Below the pieces are notes generated by a model, which was not told the DNA's origin, searched no databases, and saw nothing but the letters and a program-made list of their open reading frames with translations. Below, one piece after another: positions 52,588 to 60,279 of a stretch of 64,000 nucleotides of DNA (position 1 is its first letter; every line of letters begins with the position of its first letter). The translations under genes and the position numbers were made by a program. The DNA comes from CAIRDP01 sp037138335 (GTDB lineage Bacteria; Bacteroidota; Bacteroidia; Bacteroidales; FEN-979). Location: the NCBI GenBank assembly GCA_037138335.1, contig JBAXIO010000010.1, positions 62,001 to 126,000 on the forward strand, given 5' to 3'.

Positions 52588-53244
52588 ATGATGAAAATAC
52601 ACGGGGTTTTATATCTGAGTGCTTGTTTTCTTATTTTTCTTTCATGTGCTTCTCCGGTCAAATCATTCCACAAAGCCCTTGCAACAGCGCCTTATGACGT
52701 TTTGATCGTACCAGGTATCCCTTACCAGGACCAGGATTGGACAAGCAATATCATGAGGGACCGTGTTGTCTGGTCTTATTATCTGTACAAGAAAGGGATC
52801 GCCCGTAACGTGATCTTTTCAGGCAGTGCCGTCTATTCGCCTTATGTGGAAGGGAAGATCATGGCAATGTATGCAATAGCATTGGGCATCCCTTCGAAAC
52901 ATGTCTTTTCTGAAACAAAGGCAGAACACAGCACTGAAAACCTCATCTATTCTTACCGGATTGCAAAAAAAATGGGTTTTGAAAAGATTGCAGTTGCTAC
53001 TGATCCAAACCAGTCAACCGGTCTTAAAGCCTATGCCTGGGATTATGGTATCCCGGTCGTTTTTATTCCTATCGTTTATGATTCACTCCGTTGCTTTACA
53101 ATTGATTCATCGATTAAAATTGATCCGTCAGGGGCTTACATAAGCGATTTTGTATCACTCCCTCAAAGAGAGAATATTATAAATCGTATCATGGGGACCC
53201 TTGGGTTTGAAATCAAAAAAGCTGAACCTGAGGAAAATAATTAG
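52588..53244 (+). CDS. YdcF/SanA-like DUF218 lipoprotein
   Basis: The 218-residue protein has a lipoprotein signal (HGVLYLSACFLIFLSCASPV, lipobox Cys). The DUF218 fold is visible as YDVLIVPGIPYQDQDW, RVVWSYYLYKKGIARNVIFS, GIPSKHVFSETKAEHSTENL and GFEKIAVATDPNQSTGLKAY. DUF218 proteins include SanA, ElyC and YdcF, implicated in envelope integrity and peptidoglycan-lipid steps. Start may be ATG 52588 or 52591. It follows the broken tspO by 52 bases on the same strand and may have been part of that operon or have its own promoter. Confidence 0.85.
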   Translation: MMKIHGVLYLSACFLIFLSCASPVKSFHKALATAPYDVLIVPGIPYQDQDWTSNIMRDRVVWSYYLYKKGIARNVIFSGSAVYSPYVEGKIMAMYAIALGIPSKHVFSETKAEHSTENLIYSYRIAKKMGFEKIAVATDPNQSTGLKAYAWDYGIPVVFIPIVYDSLRCFTIDSSIKIDPSGAYISDFVSLPQRENIINRIMGTLGFEIKKAEPEENN

Positions 53245-53260
53245 CTCCTTAAAAACTGTG

Positions 53261-53428
53261 ATGAAAACGAAATCATTATGTTATTCCATCGTGAAAAATA
53301 AGCCTTGCCGTGTAGCAATCGGCTTGCTCGAAGCGGTCTATAATCTTCAGCCGGCAGAGCCTGCCCGGACGCATAGTGCAACCCTGCCCGGGAGTTTCCT
53401 TTTTGCTTACGAAAAAGCAGGTCTGTAA
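53261..53428 (+). CDS. Doubtful 55-residue ORF in a convergent intergenic region
   Basis: The ORF from ATG 53261 encodes a short basic peptide ending LPGSFLFAYEKAGL, with no recognised domain. The DNA has a GC-rich centre with direct repeats CCTGCCCGGA and CCTGCCCGGG (about 53365-53393) and a TGCTT/AAGCA hairpin near its end (53404-53419), unlike the AT-rich flanks. It could be a short protein, but an interspersed repeat or structured RNA element is at least as likely. Confidence 0.3.
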   Translation: MKTKSLCYSIVKNKPCRVAIGLLEAVYNLQPAEPARTHSATLPGSFLFAYEKAGL

Positions 53429-53483
53429 GTTTAGTAAATAACTTCATTCTACATCAAATTCTGCGAAGGATGGTCAAAGTTTC

Positions 53484-54833
53484 CTATTTTTCAGCTAATG
53501 CTATGGCATCGGATATGATTTGCAGCCCTTCGTCGATCTGCTCTTTTGTAATGCATAAAGGAGGTGCCGTGAAAATGTAGTTCCAGCGGACAAACGTAAA
53601 CATTCCCTGTTCCCTGATCCTGGCCGCTACCCTGTTCATTATCTCCATTTCAGCCGGTTTTGCATTCCATGGGGCCATAGGCTCTTTGGTTTCCCTGTCT
53701 TTAACTAGTTCAATACAGCCCAGCAATCCTGTGTTACGGTAATCGCCAATAGACCTGTGCTTCTTTTTCAGTTCTCCAACCCGCTCTTCCATGTACTTTC
53801 CCATAAGGGCTGCATTTTCCACCAGGCCTTCCTTTTCATAAATGTCAATGACCGCATTTGCCGCGGCACATGCGACCGGATGGGCCGAATAGGTAAGCCC
53901 CAGCGGAAGGGGGTTGTTGTCGAAATGCTTAGCGATTTTTTCAGACACCACGATGCCCCCGAGTGGAATATACCCTGATGTGAGACCCTTTGCCATGCAG
54001 AGGATATCGGGTTCGACCCCATGGTGATCGATACCGAACATTTTCCCAGTCCGGCCGAAACCGCTCATGACTTCATCTGAAATGATAAGGATCCCGTATT
54101 TATCGGCTATGGCCTTGATTTTTTGCCAGTATCCCGGGGGATATTTGATGCATCCTGAAGTACCTGATTCCCCCTCAAACAAAATAGCCGCCACACTCTC
54201 AGGATTCTCATATTTTATCACCCGTTCAACATGGGCCGAACAGATATCAGAACATTCCCCTGGTGTTTGACTGTTCCAGGGACAGCGGTAACAATAGGGA
54301 TTCTCAACATGAATGAAATTGGGTGCCGCCTGGCTGTCGACTGCATGCCGGCGAGGGTCGCCCCCGGCTGAGAAAGCACCATACGAGGCCCCGTGAAATG
54401 ACTGGTAAAAGGTAATTATCTTAAACCTTCCGCTGTAGATCCTTGCAATCTTAACGGCATTTTCGACCGACTCGGCCCCTCCCAGGGTAAAAAATGTTTT
54501 TGTCAGGTTTCCGGGTGTGATCTCCGATAACTTTTTCCCCAGTTCACCCCTTGCTTTGGTAATCATTCCGGGATATACATAGCTGACCTCTTCCATCTGC
54601 CGTGAAACAGCCTCCCTTACTGCCGGATGCCCATGGCCTATGTTTACATTCATCAGCTGTGATGAAAAATCAAGATACCTCTTCCCGTCATAATCATAAA
54701 GATAGACGCCTTTTGCATGGCTTACATTGATCGGGTTCAGACCGGCCTGCTTTGACCATGAGAACAAAGTGAAATCAAGGTTGTTCTTACGGATAATTTC
54801 CTGTTCCTTCGGAGATAATATTTCAATGTTCAT
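53484..54833 (-). CDS. Class III PLP aminotransferase (beta-alanine/taurine:pyruvate type)
   Basis: The 449-residue enzyme shows class III motifs: FTLGGAESVENAVKIARIYS, FYQSFHGASYGAFSAGG, LIISDEVMSGFGRTGKMFG and PLP Lys282 in CMAKGLTSGYIPLGG. A Cys-rich loop (YCYRCPWNSQTPGECSDIC) is shared with taurine-pyruvate and related omega-amino acid transaminases. It lies 27 bases downstream of a methylmalonate/malonate-semialdehyde dehydrogenase. That pairing suggests deamination of beta-alanine or 3-aminoisobutyrate to the semialdehyde that the dehydrogenase then oxidises. Taurine as substrate is less supported by context. Confidence 0.85.
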   Translation of the reverse strand: MNIEILSPKEQEIIRKNNLDFTLFSWSKQAGLNPINVSHAKGVYLYDYDGKRYLDFSSQLMNVNIGHGHPAVREAVSRQMEEVSYVYPGMITKARGELGKKLSEITPGNLTKTFFTLGGAESVENAVKIARIYSGRFKIITFYQSFHGASYGAFSAGGDPRRHAVDSQAAPNFIHVENPYCYRCPWNSQTPGECSDICSAHVERVIKYENPESVAAILFEGESGTSGCIKYPPGYWQKIKAIADKYGILIISDEVMSGFGRTGKMFGIDHHGVEPDILCMAKGLTSGYIPLGGIVVSEKIAKHFDNNPLPLGLTYSAHPVACAAANAVIDIYEKEGLVENAALMGKYMEERVGELKKKHRSIGDYRNTGLLGCIELVKDRETKEPMAPWNAKPAEMEIMNRVAARIREQGMFTFVRWNYIFTAPPLCITKEQIDEGLQIISDAIALAEK

Positions 54834-54860
54834 GGGTTGATTGATTTAAATTATTAGTTT

Positions 54861-56318
54861 TCAGCTCATCCAGTTTATTCCTGCTTCAGGGTTCCATTTG
54901 GTTGTGATTTTTTTCAGCTTCGTCCAGAAATGAATGGAGCTTTTCCCGGTAAGATCACCAAGCCCGAATTTTGAGTCGTTCCAGCCGCCAAATGAGAACG
55001 GTTCTCTTGGGACCGGTACGCCGATATTGACCCCTATCATCCCGGCGCTGGCATTGTCGGCCAGATATTTTGCCATGCCTCCGCTTTGGGTATAGATTGC
55101 TGCCGCATTCCCATAGGGGTTTGAATTTTCGATGGACAGTGCTTCATCAAGATTATTCACCCTGATGATAGCGAGTACCGGCCCGAAAATTTCTTCGGTG
55201 GCCACGCTCATGCCCGGAGAAACCTGGTCGATGACAGTAGGGCCCACATAAAACCCGTTTTCTTTTCCCTCCACAATCACGTTTCTTCCATCAACAAGGA
55301 TCCTGGCACCCTGGTTTTCGGCTTCGGTGATGTAATTTTCAATCCTCGCTTTCGCTGCGCCGGAGATCACCGATCCCAGGTTCTTCCCCGGGATGATTTT
55401 TTTTACTTCCGCACAAACAAGCCCGATAATTGTTTCACAATCACCTACCGCTATCATAACTGAAGCGGCCATGCAACGCTGGCCGGCACATCCCGACATG
55501 GAAGCTGCCACATTTGCAGCGGTCATCGATGGGTTTGCATCGGGCAGCACAACCAGGTGGTTTTTTGCCCCGCCCAATGCCAGTGCCCTTTTAAAATTGG
55601 AGGCAGCCCTGGCATACACGATTTTAGCCACCTTCGTTGAGCCTACAAATGAAAGCGTATCAATTCCCGGATGATCGCAAATAGCCTCTACAAGGCTGCG
55701 GTCCCCGTTAACAATATTAAACACACCTGCAGGTAACCCGGCTTCCTGTAGCAATCCTGCAATTCTCATCGCGCTCAGGGGGACAACTTCAGAGGGTTTC
55801 AATATCATGGTATTCCCCAGGGCCAGGGCATTGGGAATGGTCCAGTGGGGAACCATGCTTGGAAAATTGAACGGTACTATACTGGCAACAACACCCACCG
55901 GGCACACTTCGGAGCGGCACTCCACGCCCCTGCTAACCTCCAGGATCTCGCCTCCAATCATCTGTGGCAGGGAGCAGGCGAACTCAGTAAGTTCGATACT
56001 TTTTTCTATCTCTGCCTTTGCCTCATCGAATGTCTTTCCGTTCTCTTCACTGATAAGCTCTGATAAAGCTGTCATGTTTTTTTCAAGCAGCGCCTTGTAA
56101 CGGTAGAATACCTGGACACGCTCCTTTATCGGGATCTTTGACCACGTTAAAAATGCCTGCTGCGCCTTAGCTACGGCATCATCAAGATCCCCGGGTCCGG
56201 AGAGGGGCACCTTTGAAAGGATTGTCCCATCACCAGGGGAAATAACATCGAGGGTTCGGTTGGTAAGCGAGGAAACAAACTCCCCATTGATATAATTCCT
56301 GACTTCCGGGTACTTCAT
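54861..56318 (-). CDS. mmsA: CoA-acylating methylmalonate/malonate-semialdehyde dehydrogenase
   Basis: The 485-residue ALDH has catalytic Cys282 in GCAGQRCMAAS, the hallmark of MmsA/MSDH, plus VPFNFPSMVPHWTIPNALAL, LKPSEVVPLSAMRIAGLLQE, FVGSTKVAKIVYARA and EEIFGPVLAIIRV. The glutamate general base of hydrolytic ALDHs is replaced in the ALALGGAKNHLVVLPDAN region, as expected for CoA-dependent members. The reaction converts (methyl)malonate semialdehyde with NAD and CoA to propionyl- or acetyl-CoA and CO2. It is co-directional with the aminotransferase and with an M28 peptidase 63 bases upstream. Confidence 0.92.
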   Translation of the reverse strand: MKYPEVRNYINGEFVSSLTNRTLDVISPGDGTILSKVPLSGPGDLDDAVAKAQQAFLTWSKIPIKERVQVFYRYKALLEKNMTALSELISEENGKTFDEAKAEIEKSIELTEFACSLPQMIGGEILEVSRGVECRSEVCPVGVVASIVPFNFPSMVPHWTIPNALALGNTMILKPSEVVPLSAMRIAGLLQEAGLPAGVFNIVNGDRSLVEAICDHPGIDTLSFVGSTKVAKIVYARAASNFKRALALGGAKNHLVVLPDANPSMTAANVAASMSGCAGQRCMAASVMIAVGDCETIIGLVCAEVKKIIPGKNLGSVISGAAKARIENYITEAENQGARILVDGRNVIVEGKENGFYVGPTVIDQVSPGMSVATEEIFGPVLAIIRVNNLDEALSIENSNPYGNAAAIYTQSGGMAKYLADNASAGMIGVNIGVPVPREPFSFGGWNDSKFGLGDLTGKSSIHFWTKLKKITTKWNPEAGINWMS

Positions 56319-56381
56319 CTTTATAAGTTTTTGGTTATGAACATTAAATGGGAATACGGCCTGCAGTTTTGAATTCAGTAT

Positions 56382-57959
56382 TTATCTCAATGGTGGATTC
56401 TTCAGAGTTTCCCACAGGCAATCATTCACTATTTTCAGGATCTGCTCCATCTTGTGAAGATCAACCCTGGCGAAATCATCCAGGGGTGTATGGTATTCAA
56501 CCGGAAAACCGGCATGAAAGGTCAGGATTGGAACTTTACGGTCGGAAAATGGCCGGTAATCACTTCCTGTTGCGCCGGTCACATCCCAGAGTTCAAGTAC
56601 AAAAGGATGCTCAAGTTTTGAATTGACTCTTTTTGCCAGGGATCTCAGGTCTTCATTCAGGGTCAGGGTCCCGATGCTAAGTCCTATCCTGCCGGTGTCT
56701 TCCGGGGCACTCCGTGAGATCATATCCATGTTGATGACCAGGGAAACCTGCCCTGGAACCAGCCGTGAATGCATCGCATAGTAGGTACTGCCCAATTTTC
56801 CTCTCTCCTCCCCGATCCAGGCGGCAAAAATGAGATTACACGGGGGTTTTCCGGGATGAGAAGACCATGCCTTTGCCAGGGCGAGCATTCCCGCAACACC
56901 TGAAGCGTTGTCGTCAGCCCCGTTATAGACCTCGCCTTTCCTTACACCCAGATGATCATAATGCCCCCCTATAATGATGTTCCTCGTTGTGTCGATACCC
57001 TGTATCATTCCAATGACATTCCTGATCGGCACTTCTTCGGAACTGACAGTGACCGAGAACCTGAGTTTTTTACCCTGGATCAGCCTGGAAGCAGGTAAAA
57101 GGTCGCCGGCTGCCTTTTTTTCAAATCCCGGCAGGTCAATCCCGGCACCATCCAGGAGCTGCAGAATTGCATCTGTTCCAAGTGTGAAGCAGGGTGTTTT
57201 CAGCTTACCTGTATCGCCGGGTAAATAATGACGGGGAGTTTCATCATCTCCGTCTCCGGATCTTAATTCATTTATTTTGCTGTTCAAAACATCCGGGTCT
57301 ATAAAAACCACAGCTGCCGCTCCATGTCTTTCAGCAAGTTTTAGTTTCTTCCTTATAGTTGCAAATTCATCCTCAAATGATCTTCCCAGTTTTTTCCAGG
57401 CGAAGGAAGTGGTATCGGCATGACCGGGATACCCGTCGACAACCACGACCACCTTGTTTCTGACATCCGCACCAGCGTAATCATTATAACCTTTTCCAGG
57501 GGCTTCAATACCATAGCCGACAAACACAACAGCTGCCTCAGCTTCCCTGGCAAACGGAACGGGGTCAACGACAAAATCGGTGCCGCGGGCGAAAATGATC
57601 ACGGGTTCTCCCTCCGAAGAATTCCTGATCAATTCAAGGGAAGATCTTTCAACACGGCAACGGATTATCTTAAAATTCTGAAAAAAGGTCTGAACGGGGC
57701 TCCCCGGGCTGTTCGATATTTTTGCGTCACCGTATGGCATCAGACCATTGAGCTGCATCATGGAGGCAACATAGTCTGCTGCCATTGAGGCGCCCCGCGT
57801 ACCTGTTTCACGACCCTCCATCCAGTCGGAAGATAAAAATGACAGGATCCCTTCAAAATCATTCTTTAAAGGGGGAGGAACAGGAGCGGAAGTGGTCTGC
57901 GCCCGGAGGGTCAAGGCTGAGCACCACATGAACAGCAAAAAGAAATAGGATCTGCACAT
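56382..57959 (-). CDS. Secreted M28 family metallopeptidase with PA insert
   Basis: The 525-residue protein has a signal peptide (YFFLLFMWCSALTLRAQ) and an N-terminal region ILSFLSSDWMEGRETGTRGA common in M28 peptidases. A protease-associated (PA) insert follows (~130-260), and then the di-zinc catalytic domain: IIIGGHYDHLG, NGADDNASGVAGMLALA, AAWIGEERGKLGSTYY with the catalytic and ligand Glu pair, LVINMDMISRS, and the last His in PVEYHTPLDDF. It should be an extracytoplasmic aminopeptidase. It is first in the unit with mmsA and the aminotransferase, so it may feed amino acids such as beta-alanine into that pathway. Confidence 0.88.
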   Translation of the reverse strand: MCRSYFFLLFMWCSALTLRAQTTSAPVPPPLKNDFEGILSFLSSDWMEGRETGTRGASMAADYVASMMQLNGLMPYGDAKISNSPGSPVQTFFQNFKIIRCRVERSSLELIRNSSEGEPVIIFARGTDFVVDPVPFAREAEAAVVFVGYGIEAPGKGYNDYAGADVRNKVVVVVDGYPGHADTTSFAWKKLGRSFEDEFATIRKKLKLAERHGAAAVVFIDPDVLNSKINELRSGDGDDETPRHYLPGDTGKLKTPCFTLGTDAILQLLDGAGIDLPGFEKKAAGDLLPASRLIQGKKLRFSVTVSSEEVPIRNVIGMIQGIDTTRNIIIGGHYDHLGVRKGEVYNGADDNASGVAGMLALAKAWSSHPGKPPCNLIFAAWIGEERGKLGSTYYAMHSRLVPGQVSLVINMDMISRSAPEDTGRIGLSIGTLTLNEDLRSLAKRVNSKLEHPFVLELWDVTGATGSDYRPFSDRKVPILTFHAGFPVEYHTPLDDFARVDLHKMEQILKIVNDCLWETLKNPPLR

Positions 57960-58257
57960 AACGTAAAATGTATTGTGAATCGTAAATTAAAAAATCGTAA
58001 TTCGTAAAATACAAGAATCCATGTTGCACCGTGCCGTGATGAACTGCCTGTAGCCTTTCATTGTGCTGGTAACTAATTCATGGGTCGGAATGGATGACAT
58101 GACCTGAATGCCCGGGTTTAATTTTTGGCTCTGACTAGCCTTAATGCAAATATAACTATATCCCGATAAAAATATAAAACTCTGAATATTGAAAGCAAAA
58201 ATGAGAAAATAAGATACATTTGTACCAGTTTCCTTCACCCTTTTAGCAAACCGGAAC
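57960..58257. other. Divergent promoter region between M28 peptidase and YfcC carrier
   Basis: This 298-base AT-rich region contains four closely spaced CGTAA repeats at 57962-58006 near the peptidase start, and a TACATTTG -7 box (58215-58222) for the carrier. No gene is seen. Confidence 0.45.
58215..58222 (+). promoter_or_regulatory. Candidate -7 element for the YfcC-family gene
   Basis: TACATTTG fits TAnnTTTG. A TTG occurs 23 bases upstream, longer than the usual 19-20 spacing. It lies ~35 bases before ATG 58258. Confidence 0.4.
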
Positions 58258-59649
58258 ATGGAAAAGAAAAAGATGCCGCACACCCTGATTATTATTTCAG
58301 TTATCCTGATCCTTTTTCTTATTCTGACCTGGATCATCCCATCCGGGCAGTTTGATCGTCAGGATTATCACGGCCGGCTGGTTGTGGTTCCGGGAACCTA
58401 CCACAAGGTTGATCCGCATCCACAAGGGTTTATGGAGCTGTTCACAGCACCCATTAAAGGCATGATGTCGGCTTCCCAGATCATCGCCCTTGTATTGCTG
58501 ATTGGCGGTGCCTTTGGGATTGTCAGCAAAACGGGAGCAATCAATTCCGGGCTGGCCCGTGTTCTTGAGGCTACGCGTAAAAATCCGAAGATCAAGAGAT
58601 TCATTATTCCCATTATCATGTTCCTTTTTTCATTGGGTGGCGCTTCCTTCGGAATGGCTGAGGAGGTAATGGTCTTTGTCCTGATCACCATCCCCCTGGC
58701 TATTGCCATGGGGTATGATTCACTCACAGGGATCGCCATGCCCTTTCTCGGGGCGGCATCAGGTTTTGCAGGCGCATTCAGCAACCCGTTCACCATCGGT
58801 ATCGCCCAGGGCATCTCGGAGATCCCTATATTCAGCGGGTGGGAATACCGGATCGTGGTCTGGCTCGTGCTTATGACCACCGCTATTATTTTTGTCATGC
58901 TATATGCAAGGAGGATAGAAAAGAACCCTGAACGAAGCCTGGTTTATGAGATTGACAAAAAAAGAGATCTTGCATCCTATCATTCTGCCGAAGACCTTGC
59001 CTTAACATTGAAAAGAAAGCTGGTACTGATCATCTTCGCTTCCTCTATTGTGCTGCTCATTGTCGGGGTCAATCTCTGGGACTGGTATATCAATGAAATT
59101 GCCGGATTGTTCGTGTTTATGGGAGTCCTTACGGCATTGGTTTACCGGCTTAACCCGGATACTGCGGTCGGGTCTTTCCTTGAAGGTGCCCGCGACATGA
59201 TGACTGCAGCTTTCGTCATCGGGCTTACCCGCGGGATGCTGATCATTGCCACTGATGGAAAGATTATTGACACCATCCTTGCAGGCATTGCCGGGACCAT
59301 GGGGCAGTTCCCCAAAGTTGTTTCGGTTCAGATGATGTTCGTATTCCAGGGCTTTATGAATTTCTTTGTTCCTTCGGGTTCGGGCCAGGCTGCCCTGACC
59401 ATGCCCCTGATGTCACCCCTGGCCGATCTGATCGGTATCACCCGCCAGACGGCTGTGCTGGCTTTCCAGCTTGGAGACGGGCTCTTCACCAGCATTTTTC
59501 CCACAAGCGGTGTTACCATGGGGATCCTGGCCATTGGGAAAATTCCCTATGATAAATGGGTCAGGTTTATGCTGCCTTTGTCACTCATTTTCCTGATTCT
59601 GGGATGCCTGCTGCTGATTCCTCCTGTCCTTTTATTTGCATATCATTGA
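58258..59649 (+). CDS. YfcC-family (C4-dicarboxylate anaerobic carrier superfamily) transporter
   Basis: The 463-residue protein has about 12 membrane helices. Diagnostic segments are LTWIIPSGQFDRQDYHGR near the N-terminus, IGGAFGIVSKTGAINSGLAR, SLGGASFGMAEEVMVFVLIT, LGAASGFAGAFSNPFTIGIA and the C-terminal NFFVPSGSGQAALTMPLMSP. These match the YfcC/ArcD-like DUF1504 group in the C4-dicarboxylate anaerobic carrier superfamily, whose members carry basic amino acids, dipeptides or dicarboxylates. Divergence from the peptidase-mmsA-aminotransferase unit suggests uptake of a peptide or amino acid for that pathway. Confidence 0.85.
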   Translation: MEKKKMPHTLIIISVILILFLILTWIIPSGQFDRQDYHGRLVVVPGTYHKVDPHPQGFMELFTAPIKGMMSASQIIALVLLIGGAFGIVSKTGAINSGLARVLEATRKNPKIKRFIIPIIMFLFSLGGASFGMAEEVMVFVLITIPLAIAMGYDSLTGIAMPFLGAASGFAGAFSNPFTIGIAQGISEIPIFSGWEYRIVVWLVLMTTAIIFVMLYARRIEKNPERSLVYEIDKKRDLASYHSAEDLALTLKRKLVLIIFASSIVLLIVGVNLWDWYINEIAGLFVFMGVLTALVYRLNPDTAVGSFLEGARDMMTAAFVIGLTRGMLIIATDGKIIDTILAGIAGTMGQFPKVVSVQMMFVFQGFMNFFVPSGSGQAALTMPLMSPLADLIGITRQTAVLAFQLGDGLFTSIFPTSGVTMGILAIGKIPYDKWVRFMLPLSLIFLILGCLLLIPPVLLFAYH

Positions 59650-59747
59650 GAGATTTTAAGGGCCTGGCGAATATTAAGCGATAAAACAGTCACTTTATAT
59701 CAGAAAAAAGTGGTCAGAGGCTCCGTATTTCCCAAACTGTACATTTA

Positions 59748-59773
59748 CCAATTATCCAAATTGGAATCATTCC
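59748..59773. repeat. Short inverted repeats between convergent genes
   Basis: CCAATT/AATTGG (59748-59764) is followed by GGAAT-C-ATTCC (59763-59773), between the 3' ends of the carrier and DUF2141 genes. It may help end transcription, but no T-tract is present. Confidence 0.25.
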
Positions 59774-59827
59774 AGATTACCTCAAAGTGATTGATTTTAT
59801 TGAAGGAATCAAACATCCTAATTGCTT

Positions 59828-60277
59828 TCATTCGTTCATCCTTACCAGGATCATATTACCTGACTCGGAATAATGAAACTTAAGTTTTTCAAAGTTTGGC
59901 ATTCCTGAAAAAAGGCTGAGTTTCCAGTTATTGGTATATCCTAAAGGCTCGGCGGGTATACCCCATTTGTGGTCAATTATACCATTTTTATTCTTGTCAT
60001 GCACAATGATCGCCGCATAATCACCGTAAGGGAAATCTTTCACCTGGATGACAGCTTCCTTGTTGACAATTTCAGCATTCATGCGCATAAAGGGCTTCTT
60101 GGGCACATCATCTTCAATGCGGTACAGCAGCAAAATTGCCTGTCCCGTATTGTCTTCAAATCCGGTAACCTTAAAGGTCAGGGTCCCTGTGTGTTTTTCC
60201 GTTTGGGAAAATCCGTCAATACTAAATATTAAAATAACTGAGGAAAGAATCAAAAGGATCTTTTTCATGAGTTTCAT
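59828..60277 (-). CDS. DUF2141 domain exported protein
   Basis: The 149-residue protein has a signal peptide (KKILLILSSVILIFSIDGF; start ATG 60277 or 60268). It is a single DUF2141 domain: GTLTFKVTGFEDNTGQAILL, VIQVKDFPYGDYAAIIVHDK and NKNGIIDHKWGIPAEPLGYT NN. DUF2141 proteins are common periplasmic or extracellular proteins of unknown function with a beta-sandwich look. The ATG lies two bases after the stop codon of the FtsX-type permease, so the two are translationally coupled and the protein may be an accessory or cargo of that exporter. Confidence 0.88.
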   Translation of the reverse strand: MKLMKKILLILSSVILIFSIDGFSQTEKHTGTLTFKVTGFEDNTGQAILLLYRIEDDVPKKPFMRMNAEIVNKEAVIQVKDFPYGDYAAIIVHDKNKNGIIDHKWGIPAEPLGYTNNWKLSLFSGMPNFEKLKFHYSESGNMILVRMNE

Positions 60278-60279
60278 TT

